From Bacillota bacterium (GTDB lineage Bacteria > Bacillota > Clostridia > Lachnospirales > Lachnospiraceae): a stretch of DNA of 36,540 nucleotides. Positions 19,014 through 26,044 of the stretch are shown in pieces. The stretch is from the NCBI GenBank assembly GCA_023395555.1, contig JAEWYQ010000014.1, positions 1 to 36,540 of the forward strand, given 5' to 3'. The position numbers and the translations under genes are program-made. Each line of letters starts with the position of its first letter. Within the stretch, counting starts at the first letter, position 1. The notes beneath the pieces were generated by a model. It was not told where the DNA came from. It worked only from the letters and a program-made list of their open reading frames with translations, and did not search any database.

Positions 19014-20336
19014 ATGAGATATAGCAAGCCCTGGGAGCAGGGAGAATTAAGGGTCACAGATAACGGCAGATATTTCAGCATCGGAGAGGAGGCCTTCTTT
19101 TGGATGGGAGATACCGCCTGGCTGTTGTTTCATCAGCTGACCCTGGAAGAAAGCTACCGCTATCTCAGGAATCGCAAGGAGCTGGGATATAATATTATTC
19201 TGGCGGATTTTATTCATACCGCGAAGCAGCGCAATCTGGAAGGACAAACTGCTCTGGTAGACGGAGATTTCTCCAAGATTAACAAGGACGGCGGTTTCTG
19301 GAACCATGTGGATAAGGTGCTTGAGATGGCAAAAGAGCTGGGGCTTTATATGGGAATTCTTCCTGTATGGGGCAGCAGTGTGGTAAATGGCGGTGATCTG
19401 ACGGAAGAAAATATGGGTGGATATATGGATTTCATTCTTAGCCGTTATCATCATCTGCCCAATCTGGTCTGGATTGTAGGCGGTGATGTCCGGGGAGATG
19501 TGAATCCGGAGCTTTTCTCAAAAATGGGACGCAGGATGAAGCAGGACAGGCCGGACCGGCTGGTAGGATATCATCCTTTTGGCAGAACCAGTTCCGGCCT
19601 TTGGTTTCACGGCGAGGAATGGCTGGACTTCAATATGTTCCAGTCGGGACACCGAAGATATGACCAGACGCGGCTGGATGCATGGGATGACAACAGCCAG
19701 GCGGAAGGATGCTATGGAGAAGACAGCTGGAGATATGTGGAACGTGATTACGGGAGGACTCCTCCCAAGCCGGTTCTGGATGGCGAGCCCTCCTATGAAT
19801 GGGTAGTCCAGGGACTGCATGATGATACCCAGCCTTACTGGAAGGCGGCGGATGTACGCCGTTATGCGTATTGGAGCGTGTTTGCAGGTGCCGCAGGCCA
19901 CACCTACGGACATAATTCCATTATGCAGTTTTATCGGGATACCTCAGTGAAGGGAGCCTTCGGGGCAAAATATCTGTGGTCGGATTCCCTTCATCATCCC
20001 GGCGGGAGCCAGATGATTCATCTGATGAGATTAATGGAATCCGTAGATTATATCAATGGAAGATCTGCTCAGGAATATCTTCTCAGCAGTCAGGGAGAGC
20101 AGTACGATTACATCAGCGTATTTGCCGGAGCCAAGTATCTGTTGGCTTATACCTATACGGGAAGGGAAATCAGTCTTTCCCTGAAGGATTATGAAGGAGT
20201 AACGCTGGATGCTTACTGGATGGATCCGGTGACAGGACTGCAGAGCTACATCTGCAGTGTAACAGGGAAGGAACAGGTGACCTTCCAGCCGCCGGAGAGA
20301 GAAGACAGTAAGGATGTTGTCCTGGTAATACGGTAG
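19014..20336 (+). CDS. DUF4038 / GH140-like glycosidase (apiosidase-like)
   Basis: 440-residue TIM-barrel protein of the DUF4038 family, to which the GH140 apiosidase acting on rhamnogalacturonan II belongs. Family landmarks are FFWMGDTAW at the N-terminus, IVGGDVRGD after strand four, and LDGEPSYE as a candidate catalytic acid segment, followed by WSVFAGAAGHTYGHNS. A short beta-domain closes the protein. AAGGAGG (18999-19005) precedes the ATG by eight bases, and the gene starts 15 bases after the GH42 stop, so the two are co-transcribed. No signal peptide. Apiosidase activity is a guess from family membership; other DUF4038 members have unknown substrates. Confidence 0.75.
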   Translation: MRYSKPWEQGELRVTDNGRYFSIGEEAFFWMGDTAWLLFHQLTLEESYRYLRNRKELGYNIILADFIHTAKQRNLEGQTALVDGDFSKINKDGGFWNHVDKVLEMAKELGLYMGILPVWGSSVVNGGDLTEENMGGYMDFILSRYHHLPNLVWIVGGDVRGDVNPELFSKMGRRMKQDRPDRLVGYHPFGRTSSGLWFHGEEWLDFNMFQSGHRRYDQTRLDAWDDNSQAEGCYGEDSWRYVERDYGRTPPKPVLDGEPSYEWVVQGLHDDTQPYWKAADVRRYAYWSVFAGAAGHTYGHNSIMQFYRDTSVKGAFGAKYLWSDSLHHPGGSQMIHLMRLMESVDYINGRSAQEYLLSSQGEQYDYISVFAGAKYLLAYTYTGREISLSLKDYEGVTLDAYWMDPVTGLQSYICSVTGKEQVTFQPPEREDSKDVVLVIR

Positions 20337-20391
20337 CAGGATAGATTCATTTTGTAACGGCTTTTTTGCGGAACATTCCAGGAAACCGGCA

Positions 20392-20397
20392 TATAAT
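20392..20397 (+). promoter_or_regulatory. Possible -10 element ahead of the duplicated-domain protein
   Basis: A perfect TATAAT lies at 20392-20397. No good -35 is found at the right distance (TTGCGG at 20366 is 20 bases away). If real, transcription would begin near 20404, downstream of ATG 20396, which favours ATG 20504 as the start of the next gene. Confidence 0.3.
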
Positions 20398-20503
20398 GGA
20401 ATTAAAATGGTCTTCAGCGGCGGGCAAGCAAAAGCGCCTTGAAGTGCCCGGCAGAACGGGAGCGATTGATCTTGCCCCTGCTGATGGCAGGATAGAGGTT
20501 CAT

Positions 20504-21100
20504 ATGGCGAATAAAGCTGCGGATTCCAGAGGAACGATAACACAGCACGGCCGTAATTTACGGATCGAAAATGCTTTGGTGGAAGAGGTATTTACAAATA
20601 ACAGAAGAACCGGCAATATTTTAATATCCTATAGAATAGACGGCCAGAATGGTTTGGCTAGAATTGAGACGCTTCGGCTGAATGTAGACCAGGCCACCGT
20701 AATTACCAATCAATTTGACCAGGAATTATGCTTGTGTGAAATCAGAACCGGAATGTGGATTGACGCGGAGTTTTCCTCTGCTATGACCAGAAGTATTCCT
20801 CCGCAGTCCGCGGCATACCGGATCGTCGTGCGCGGAGACAGCGCTTCTGTCAGTGTGACAACCGATCGGGTCGTTGATGTGAATGCCAGAAACAGATTCC
20901 TGCTTACCGGTAATCCCTACGATACAACTGACCAGATACGGTTTGTTGTCACCAATGCCACCTCCATCCTTGACCGGAATGGACGTCCCATCAGGCTGGA
21001 AGCAATCCGCCCGGGCCAGATGGTAAGAATAGAGCATGCCAACTTCCAGACGGCGAGCATTCCTCCTCAGACTACGGCCTTCCGTATCCAGCTTCTTTAA
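20504..21100 (+). CDS. Unknown protein with an internal domain duplication
   Basis: I do not recognise the family. From ATG 20504 the protein has 198 residues, no signal peptide and no membrane segment. Two 45-residue segments align without gaps: both begin with a hydrophobic-Arg pair, contain (E/A)IR(T/P)G in the middle, end in SIPPQ and are followed by AAYRI or TAFRI. This suggests two copies of a small beta-rich domain; the second closes the protein. AGAGG five bases before ATG 20504 supports this start; ATG 20396 is in frame but has only AGGAAA at a distance of ten. It follows the GH140-like gene by about 170 bases and may not belong to the glycan pathway. Confidence 0.65.
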   Translation: MANKAADSRGTITQHGRNLRIENALVEEVFTNNRRTGNILISYRIDGQNGLARIETLRLNVDQATVITNQFDQELCLCEIRTGMWIDAEFSSAMTRSIPPQSAAYRIVVRGDSASVSVTTDRVVDVNARNRFLLTGNPYDTTDQIRFVVTNATSILDRNGRPIRLEAIRPGQMVRIEHANFQTASIPPQTTAFRIQLL

Positions 21101-21114
21101 AGTACATCACGTCA

Positions 21115-21201
21115 TATTAAAATAAAGAACCCGCTTGCGCTGCCGCACGGTTGCCTTCAGGCAATATCCACCTTACGCGCGGCATATGCGTCCTGCGGAG
21201 C
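21115..21201. repeat. Dispersed structured repeat, copy 2
   Basis: Second copy of the repeat seen at 45-128, in the same orientation, starting 15 bases after the duplicated-domain gene. The TGCCGCAC arm pairs with GCGCGGCA with one mismatch, and the inner hairpin is TTGCC-TTCA-GGCAA, where copy 1 has TGCC-TTCG-GGTA. Sequence differs inside the arms while the fold is broadly kept. Together the copies bracket the glycosidase locus. Confidence 0.6.
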
Positions 21202-21262
21202 AAAGATTGAGGGTATCGCCCCATCACTCTATTTTAGTGATTTTGCGACACCCTCAATCTTT
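21202..21262. terminator. Long bipartite hairpin between convergent genes
   Basis: AAAGATTGAGGGTATCGC pairs with GCGACACCCTCAATCTTT with a single mismatch, and an inner stem ATCACT/AGTGAT is stacked above a three-by-three internal loop. It separates the + strand duplicated-domain gene from the end of the minus-strand VOC gene, so it is most simply a bidirectional terminator. Confidence 0.6.
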
Positions 21263-21281
21263 ATGGTATATTTATTACCAA

Positions 21282-21623
21282 TCAACTATTATCGTCATTC
21301 ACAACAGCGATCTTGTTGCCGTCGGGGTCAGCGAACCAAAACGAGTACGCACCCCAGGGCTTTCTTTCCGGCGGCGAGATGATTTCAATGCCGGGGATTT
21401 CCCGCAGCAGCCGCTGGTATTCCGAATCCAGATCTGCGACAAAGCATTGTAACCAAATATTTTTCTCCTTTGCCATGGTTACCTCGCCCGGATCATAAAC
21501 GGCCATGTTACCGAAGCCGTAATGGCTGCCCTCTGCAAAGGGTTCTTCTTGCAGCACAATTTTATAAAATTCTGCAAGACGGGGTGCGTTGTCTGTTACA
21601 ATACATATTCCTCCAAAGTTCAT
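21282..21623 (-). CDS. VOC-superfamily (glyoxalase/bleomycin-resistance-like) protein
   Basis: 113-residue protein with one complete vicinal-oxygen-chelate unit: an N-terminal GGICIVTDNAPRLAEFY strand-helix pair and a C-terminal YSFWFADPDGNKIAVV strand set, the typical end of this fold. Members bind metals or drugs or catalyse isomerisation; the substrate cannot be told. The usual metal-binding His at the first strand is not evident (Ile/Cys in that region), so a metal-independent role is possible. On the minus strand AAGGAAA precedes the ATG at about ten bases, and a promoter matching TTGAAA-17-TAGAAT lies further upstream. It is the only convincing minus-strand gene in the window. Confidence 0.82.
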   Translation of the reverse strand: MNFGGICIVTDNAPRLAEFYKIVLQEEPFAEGSHYGFGNMAVYDPGEVTMAKEKNIWLQCFVADLDSEYQRLLREIPGIEIISPPERKPWGAYSFWFADPDGNKIAVVNDDNS

Positions 21624-21688
21624 ATGGACATTTCCTTCCGCGCCGATGCTGTCCCAGCGGCTGTTTTTTTGTTTGTCTTACCTTTCCT

Positions 21689-21717
21689 ATTCTACTATGA
21701 CGAGGATCAATTTTCAA
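21689..21717 (-). promoter_or_regulatory. Promoter of the VOC gene
   Basis: Read on the minus strand: TTGAAA (21717-21712), a 17-base spacer, then TAGAAT (21694-21689). Spacing is ideal for the housekeeping sigma factor. The leader to the VOC start codon is about 60 bases. Confidence 0.6.
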
Positions 21718-21815
21718 TGAAATACGGTAAAAAAAGGTGCAGGTTTTCACCATGTACAATCCCTCCTCCCCGCACTTACGAAGTCTGCAACAGTAACCTC
21801 TCTTTCCGCCTGACA

Positions 21816-21821
21816 TATAAT
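21816..21821 (+). promoter_or_regulatory. Possible -10 element of the ABC transporter genes
   Basis: A perfect TATAAT lies 30 bases before the start of the ATPase gene. The -35 position (GTAACC, 21793-21798) is a poor match, so an activator may be needed. No TPP, S-box or other riboswitch consensus was seen in this leader. Confidence 0.4.
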
Positions 21822-21851
21822 ACTGTATAAGCAAATATGGAGGAAATAGCG

Positions 21852-22628
21852 ATGGGCGAGCTATTAAAAATTGATCATCTCAGTTACACCTATCATAGCC
21901 TCGAGGGAGAAACACCGGCATTATTCGATGTTTCTTTTCATGTAACGGATGGCGAGTTCGTGAGTATTGTAGGACCCAGCGGCTGCGGCAAATCCACGCT
22001 TCTTTCGTTAATAGCAGGGTTGATCGAGCCGGGCAGCGGATTTATATATATCAATGGAAAGGATTTAAAATCCTCCGGTAAAAATATAGGTTACATGCTT
22101 CAAAGAGACCAGCTGCTGGATTGGCGCAATACCTTGAAAAATGTCACCCTGGGTCTGGAAATACAGCATAAGCTGTCGGATAACAGTTATGTTCAAATAA
22201 ACGAACTGCTGGATACTTATGGCCTGATTACCTTTCAGAATTCCTACCCCTCTGAATTGTCCGGCGGAATGAGACAGCGGGCAGCCTTAATCCGGACTCT
22301 TCTTCTGGAACCGGATATTCTGCTGCTGGATGAACCCTTTTCCGCCCTGGACTATCAGACGCGCCTTGAGGTGGCCGATGATATCTGGGGTATCATTCGC
22401 AAAGAGAAGAAGACAGCCATCCTTATCACCCATGATATAGCGGAAGCCGTGAGCATGGGTGACCGGGTCATTGTACTCTCCTCCCGTCCCGGTACGGTAA
22501 AGAGTATCATTGATATCAACCTGTCCATTCCGGACAGAACCCCCTTTACCTCCCGAAGCGCGCCTGAGTTCCAGAAATATTTTAACTTAATATGGAAGGA
22601 GTTAACTCATCATGAGCAGGAAGCATAG
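21852..22628 (+). CDS. ABC transporter ATP-binding protein (nitrate/sulfonate/taurine/thiamine-precursor type)
   Basis: 258-residue ATPase that powers an importer of the SsuB/TauB/ThiZ class. All motifs are intact: Walker A GPSGCGKST, a Q-loop near MLQRDQLLDW, signature LSGGMRQR, Walker B LLLDEPFSALD and the switch His in THD. The MLQRDQLLDWRN segment is typical of this subfamily. ATG 21852 is chosen because GGAGG (21840-21844) is seven bases upstream; ATG 21837 is in frame but precedes the site. The gene overlaps the permease by 17 bases, showing translational coupling. Substrate is unknown because no binding-protein gene is adjacent. Confidence 0.9.
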   Translation: MGELLKIDHLSYTYHSLEGETPALFDVSFHVTDGEFVSIVGPSGCGKSTLLSLIAGLIEPGSGFIYINGKDLKSSGKNIGYMLQRDQLLDWRNTLKNVTLGLEIQHKLSDNSYVQINELLDTYGLITFQNSYPSELSGGMRQRAALIRTLLLEPDILLLDEPFSALDYQTRLEVADDIWGIIRKEKKTAILITHDIAEAVSMGDRVIVLSSRPGTVKSIIDINLSIPDRTPFTSRSAPEFQKYFNLIWKELTHHEQEA

Positions 22629-23436
22629 ACAAGTCGAAAGCAAAAGCTTGAATGTTTCCGCAGCCCAGCAGGAATATATCAGAAAGCATAGGCTTCAGCG
22701 CCGGCGGGTCCGTTTCTGCCAGTTTCTGATTCTCATCAGCTTTATATTATCCTGGGAGCTTACGGCAAGGCTGGGAATCTTGAATTCCTTCGTTTTCTCC
22801 AGCCCCTCAAGGATTATAAAAACCGTCCTGGACATGACCGTCAGCGGCCAGCTTCTCTATCATGTAGGGATCACACTGCTGGAAACATTGGGAAGCTTTT
22901 TTTTAGTAAATGCATTGGGAATTATCATTGCAATCATTCTTTGGTGGAATGACAGCATCTCCAAGGTGCTGGAACCCTATCTGATTGTTCTTAACAGCCT
23001 GCCCAAATCGGCGCTGGCACCGGTATTCATCGTATGGCTGGGGAACAATATAAAAACAATCATTGTTGCCGCTGTCTCCGTTGCCATCTTCGGAACGGTA
23101 ATCTCCCTCCACTCCGTTTTTAAGGAAATGGAAGAGGATAAGATCAAATTAATTTATACTCTGGGAGGGAAAAAGAGGGATGTGCTGTTCAAAGTAATCC
23201 TTCCCGGTAATGTTCCGTCCATCATCAGTCAGATGAAGGTAAATATCGGGCTTTCCCTGGTTGGTGTCATTATCGGAGAATTCCTTGCCGCCAAGGCAGG
23301 ACTGGGTTATCTCATTATCTATGGAAGCCAGGTCTTCAAGCTTGACTGGGTAATCATGTCCATCGTGATTCTCTGTATTGTTGCAACAGGGCTGTATAAG
23401 CTCCTGACCTATTTTGAGAAGAAGGTAAGCAGGTAG
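22612..23436 (+). CDS. ABC transporter permease (SsuC/TauC/ThiX type)
   Basis: 274-residue inner-membrane permease of the BPD_transp_1 family. After a basic cytoplasmic N-terminus, about six hydrophobic segments follow (first near 34-52, last near 245-262). The EAA loop that contacts the ATPase is seen in the segment running from KLIYTLGGKKRDVLFKVILP. It starts inside the end of the ATPase gene. Probable partner of that ATPase; the periplasmic-type binding lipoprotein is absent both up- and downstream and must be elsewhere. Substrates of the class include sulfonates, nitrate, bicarbonate and hydroxymethylpyrimidine. Confidence 0.9.
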   Translation: MSRKHRQVESKSLNVSAAQQEYIRKHRLQRRRVRFCQFLILISFILSWELTARLGILNSFVFSSPSRIIKTVLDMTVSGQLLYHVGITLLETLGSFFLVNALGIIIAIILWWNDSISKVLEPYLIVLNSLPKSALAPVFIVWLGNNIKTIIVAAVSVAIFGTVISLHSVFKEMEEDKIKLIYTLGGKKRDVLFKVILPGNVPSIISQMKVNIGLSLVGVIIGEFLAAKAGLGYLIIYGSQVFKLDWVIMSIVILCIVATGLYKLLTYFEKKVSR

Positions 23437-23443
23437 TATAGAA

Positions 23444-23499
23444 GCGCCATCCAACCGCCAGTCAAAGGAAGATTATTTGATTGGTGGTTTTGGGTGCGC
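23444..23499. terminator. Imperfect hairpin after the ABC transporter genes
   Basis: GCGCCATCCAACCGCC and AGTCAAA (23444-23466) pair with TTTGATTGGTGG and TTTTGGGTGCGC (23476-23499) through a stem of more than 20 bp that uses several G-T pairs and one or two bulges. It starts eight bases after the permease stop. No T-tract follows. Likely transcription end of the transporter pair. Confidence 0.5.
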
Positions 23500-23573
23500 C
23501 CGGCAGCTTTATTCTGCTAAAATTAAAAAGTTTCTGCATATCTGTTTATAAATCGAGAAATATCTGTCAGTTT

Positions 23574-23635
23574 TGTGAATAACTTCTCATTTTTCTTCTA
23601 TTTATCCACACTATCAACATTCTGCTGTGGATAAA
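23574..23635. promoter_or_regulatory. DnaA-box cluster with an inverted perfect pair
   Basis: TTATCCACA (23602-23610) and its exact inverse TGTGGATAA (23626-23634) both match the DnaA box TTATNCACA. A third, TGTGAATAA (23574-23582), matches on the reverse strand. The first two also form a 10-bp stem (TTTATCCACA/TGTGGATAAA) with a 15-base loop. The surroundings are A+T-rich. No dnaA, dnaN or other origin genes are near, so this is more likely a DnaA-controlled regulatory region or titration site than oriC. The next gene starts about 100 bases downstream. Confidence 0.55.
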
Positions 23636-23733
23636 TGGCAATTAATGTTATTCTATGAATAATAATTCCATATGGTCACTTTTCGTATTCTTTTTAGGAA
23701 GCTGCAAATACTAATTTCGGAGGTGATTATAGT

Positions 23734-23952
23734 ATGGATCCCATATCGTTTACATCGGCAGCAGCTTATCCGACATTTCTTCCGACCTATGGTTATTTCT
23801 TCGCACCGGGAATTTTCCTGAATGAGATGGAGGGAAACAATTATTTGTCTTCCCTGGACTCCGATACGAGAGACTATGTTCTGAAGCATACGGATGAATT
23901 CCGCTCACGGCAGGATATTGAAGATTGTGTCAGCAAATTGCGGAACGGATAA
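23734..23952 (+). CDS. Small protein of unknown function, 72 residues
   Basis: I do not recognise the family. A near-ideal ribosome binding site GGAGGTGAT (23719-23727) lies six bases before the ATG, which makes translation likely. The N-terminal half is aromatic and Pro/Ala-rich (YPTFLPTYGYFFAPG) and hydrophobic without being a clear signal peptide. The C-terminal half is charged and probably two helices (SLDSDTRDYVLKHTDEF, then QDIEDCVSKLR). DnaA boxes upstream recall the DnaA-controlled Sda checkpoint protein of Bacillus subtilis, but no sequence similarity to Sda is evident. A long inverted repeat begins eight bases after the stop. Confidence 0.7.
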   Translation: MDPISFTSAAAYPTFLPTYGYFFAPGIFLNEMEGNNYLSSLDSDTRDYVLKHTDEFRSRQDIEDCVSKLRNG

Positions 23953-23959
23953 AAAAGAG

Positions 23960-24101
23960 TAACAGTTCAGCCCGGCGGCAGTCCGGCAGATCCCTTTTAC
24001 TTGCCTTACCTTCGTGTGTTCAAAGTGCTCCGCTTCACAAGATACACTCGGACAGTCTGCGTAAAAAGGACCTGCCGGACTGCTGCCGGGCTGAACTGTT
24101 A
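23960..24101. repeat. Long inverted repeat, MITE-like or large terminator
   Basis: Two arms of about 41 bases (23960-24000 and 24061-24101) are inverse complements with only two mismatches and one G-T pair; they start TAACAGTTCAGCCCGGC and end GCCGGGCTGAACTGTTA. The 60-base centre has further short pairings. The element fills the space between the small gene and the glycine operon promoter, whose -35 lies 25 bases further on. No clear flanking target duplication was found. It may be a nonautonomous element or a strong transcription insulator. Confidence 0.7.
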
Positions 24102-24125
24102 TGGATCTTTCATTCTTCCCATGCA

Positions 24126-24154
24126 TTGACTTTATCCCGTTCAGATATTATAAT
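24126..24154 (+). promoter_or_regulatory. Promoter of the glycine-cleavage operon
   Basis: TTGACT (24126-24131), a 17-base spacer and a perfect TATAAT (24149-24154) form a near-consensus housekeeping promoter. The expected transcript start near 24161 puts the riboswitch about 35 bases into the leader. Confidence 0.85.
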
Positions 24155-24196
24155 GAGGCTATGGATATAAGCACCAGCTTATAGAAATAAAGGAAT

Positions 24197-24375
24197 AAGG
24201 TCGGGCGAAGGATTGGGGAGAGACCGCCGGAAGGAGGCGGCGCCGAAGGGGAATGCGAAAACTCTCAGGCAGAAGGACCGGGTCTGGACGATACTCTGGA
24301 AAGCGATTTGGCACCGAAGAAGCAATCCTCTGTCTTGCAAGAGCGGGGGAGAATCTTTCAGGTAAATCAACAGAG
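24197..24375 (+). ncRNA. Tandem glycine riboswitch
   Basis: Two glycine aptamers in series. The first has GGGGAGAGACC, GCCGAAGGGGAA and AACTCTCAGGC followed by AGGACC; the second has CTCTGGAAAGCG, GCACCGAAGAAGC and GAATCTTTCAGGTAAA, closed by CTCTG (24294-24298) pairing with CAGAG (24371-24375). These are the conserved cores of the gcvT riboswitch class. A terminator starts at the next base, and the first gene downstream is gcvT, so the known logic applies: glycine binding should favour read-through into the catabolic operon. Boundaries are approximate. Confidence 0.93.
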
Positions 24376-24406
24376 GCGTATTGATTCGTTCAGTACGCTT
24401 TTTTTT
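24376..24406 (+). terminator. Riboswitch-controlled intrinsic terminator
   Basis: GCGTATTGA pairs with TTCAGTACGC around a short loop (9-bp stem, 24376-24398), directly followed by eight T residues (24399-24406). It abuts the 3' strand of the second aptamer's closing helix, the usual expression platform of a transcriptional glycine switch. Confidence 0.9.
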
Positions 24407-24469
24407 GTTCCATTTTAGCAAAAAAATGCGTTCGGCGAAGTAAAAATAAAAGCAAAATGGGAGGTTGCA

Positions 24470-25600
24470 ATGGAAAGGAAGACTCAGCTTTATGATTGTC
24501 ATGTGAAAGCGGGAGGGAAGATGGTTCCCTTTGCCGGATATCTGCTGCCGGTGCAGTACGATACCGGTGTGATTGCAGAGCATATGGCGGTGAGAACCGG
24601 TGCGGGCTTATTTGACGTATCCCACATGGGGGAGGTTCTGCTGAAAGGGAAGGACGCTCTGAAAAATGTCCAGAATCTGGTCAGCAATGACTGCGGACAT
24701 ATGTATGACGGGCAGGTGAAGTACAGCCCCATGTGCAATGAAAGCGGCGGAGTGGTGGATGATCTTCTGGTCTATCAGAAGAATCCCCAGGAATATCTGA
24801 TTGTAATCAATGCGGCGAACCGCCATAAGGATGTGGAGTGGATGAAAGCCCATCTCATGGGTGAGGTGGAGTTCACCGATATCTCCGACGAGGTCTCCCA
24901 GCTGGCAATTCAGGGGCCCAGGGCGAAGGAAATACTGTGTAAGCTGGCCAGGGAAGAGGAGCTTCCGGTCAAATATTACAGCTTCCGGGAAAATGTCCCG
25001 GTAGGGGGAATTTCCTGCCTGATCTCAAGAACCGGGTACACCGGTGAGGACGGCTATGAGCTCTACTGCGGGAATGGGGATGCGGTAAAATTATGGGAGC
25101 TGCTGTTGGAGGCCGGGAATTATGATCTGGAGAATAATACAAAGCTGGCCGGTTCTGCAGAGAATTATGTTCTAATTCCCTGCGGGCTGGGAGCGAGGGA
25201 TACGCTGCGCCTTGAAGCGGCGATGCCCTTGTACGGGCATGAGATGGATGATACCATCTCGCCTCTGGAGACGGGACTGGGCTTTGCGGTGAAGCTGGAG
25301 AAAGAGAGCTTTATCGGCAAGGAAGGCATCCTGGCAAGAGGGGAGCCAACCAGAACCAGAGCGGGCTTGAATATCACCGGCAGAGGCATTGCCCGAGAGG
25401 CCTGCCCGATCTATTCCGGAGACAGGTCCATAGGAATCACTACATCGGGAACCCATTGTCCCTATCTGGGGCATCCCGTTGCCATGGCTTTGGTTGATAC
25501 CGCCTTCGGTGAGCCGGGAACCCAGGTGGAGGTGGAGGTCCGGGGCAGAAGAATTGCCGCGGAAGTAGTTGCTTTGCCCTTCTATAAGAGGGCAAAATAA
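24470..25600 (+). CDS. gcvT: Glycine cleavage system T protein (aminomethyltransferase)
   Basis: 376-residue T-protein that transfers the methylene group from the aminomethyl-lipoyl arm of H-protein to tetrahydrofolate and releases ammonia. Family landmarks: FDVSHMGEV near the N-terminus, the folate-binding region around NAANRHKDVEW, RTGYTGEDGYE, and GLGARDTLRLEAAMPLYGHE. GGGAGG (24459-24464) precedes the ATG. Between LLLEAG and LIPCGLG there is an insertion of about 19 residues (DLENNTKLAGSAE region) not usual in the family. First gene after the glycine riboswitch. Cytoplasmic. Confidence 0.95.
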   Translation: MERKTQLYDCHVKAGGKMVPFAGYLLPVQYDTGVIAEHMAVRTGAGLFDVSHMGEVLLKGKDALKNVQNLVSNDCGHMYDGQVKYSPMCNESGGVVDDLLVYQKNPQEYLIVINAANRHKDVEWMKAHLMGEVEFTDISDEVSQLAIQGPRAKEILCKLAREEELPVKYYSFRENVPVGGISCLISRTGYTGEDGYELYCGNGDAVKLWELLLEAGNYDLENNTKLAGSAENYVLIPCGLGARDTLRLEAAMPLYGHEMDDTISPLETGLGFAVKLEKESFIGKEGILARGEPTRTRAGLNITGRGIAREACPIYSGDRSIGITTSGTHCPYLGHPVAMALVDTAFGEPGTQVEVEVRGRRIAAEVVALPFYKRAK

Positions 25601-25668
25601 GAAGCAGGACATTATTGGGATATGATGTAATAAGAAAATATATAAAATAATAATGGGAGGTATTGATT

Positions 25669-26031
25669 ATGAAGGAATTTATGTATTTGAAATCACATGA
25701 ATGGGCATGTTTTACCGACGACACAACAGCAAAGGTGGGAATATCCGATTATGCCCAGAAGCAGCTGGGAGATCTGGTATTTGTCAATCTGCCGGAGGTC
25801 GGAGACGAAGTGACTGCCGGAGAAGAATTTGCCGATGTGGAATCCGTTAAAGCAGTATCCGGGGTATACAGCCCGGTATCCGGTGTAGTCAAGGCCATTA
25901 ATGAGGAGCTTTTGGATCATCCGGAGTTAATTAATGAAGATGCCTATGGCGCCTGGTTTATTGAGGTAGAGGATATCACCGACAGAGGAGATCTGTTGTC
26001 AGAGAAGGAATACAAAGAGCTTAATTCATAA
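25669..26031 (+). CDS. gcvH: Glycine cleavage system H protein
   Basis: 120-residue lipoyl carrier protein that shuttles the aminomethyl group between P, T and L proteins. The lipoyl-attachment Lys is residue 61 in [11 protein letters not shown], the standard motif, and HEWACF near the N-terminus matches the family HEW. ATG 25669 has GGGAGG eight bases upstream; a TTG at 25663 is in frame but too close to that site. Length is normal. It lies 68 bases after gcvT and 13 before gcvPA. The lipoyl group is presumably added by the lipoate ligase encoded downstream. Confidence 0.95.
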   Translation: MKEFMYLKSHEWACFTDDTTAKVGISDYAQKQLGDLVFVNLPEVGDEVTAGEEFADVESVKAVSGVYSPVSGVVKAINEELLDHPELINEDAYGAWFIEVEDITDRGDLLSEKEYKELNS

Positions 26032-26044
26032 GGGGGATACCAAT

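Noticed and set aside
21522..21834. Overlapping frames of about 100 codons on both strands between the VOC and ABC genes
   Set aside because: They overlap the VOC gene or its promoter, lack ribosome binding sites and have no recognisable motifs.
21740..21850. TPP riboswitch ahead of the ABC genes
   Set aside because: The conserved CUGAGA and core segments of the thiamine riboswitch are not found.
23521..23640. Chromosomal origin of replication
   Set aside because: DnaA boxes are present but too few, and no dnaA, dnaN, gyrB or rpmH genes are nearby; a regulatory or titration site fits better.
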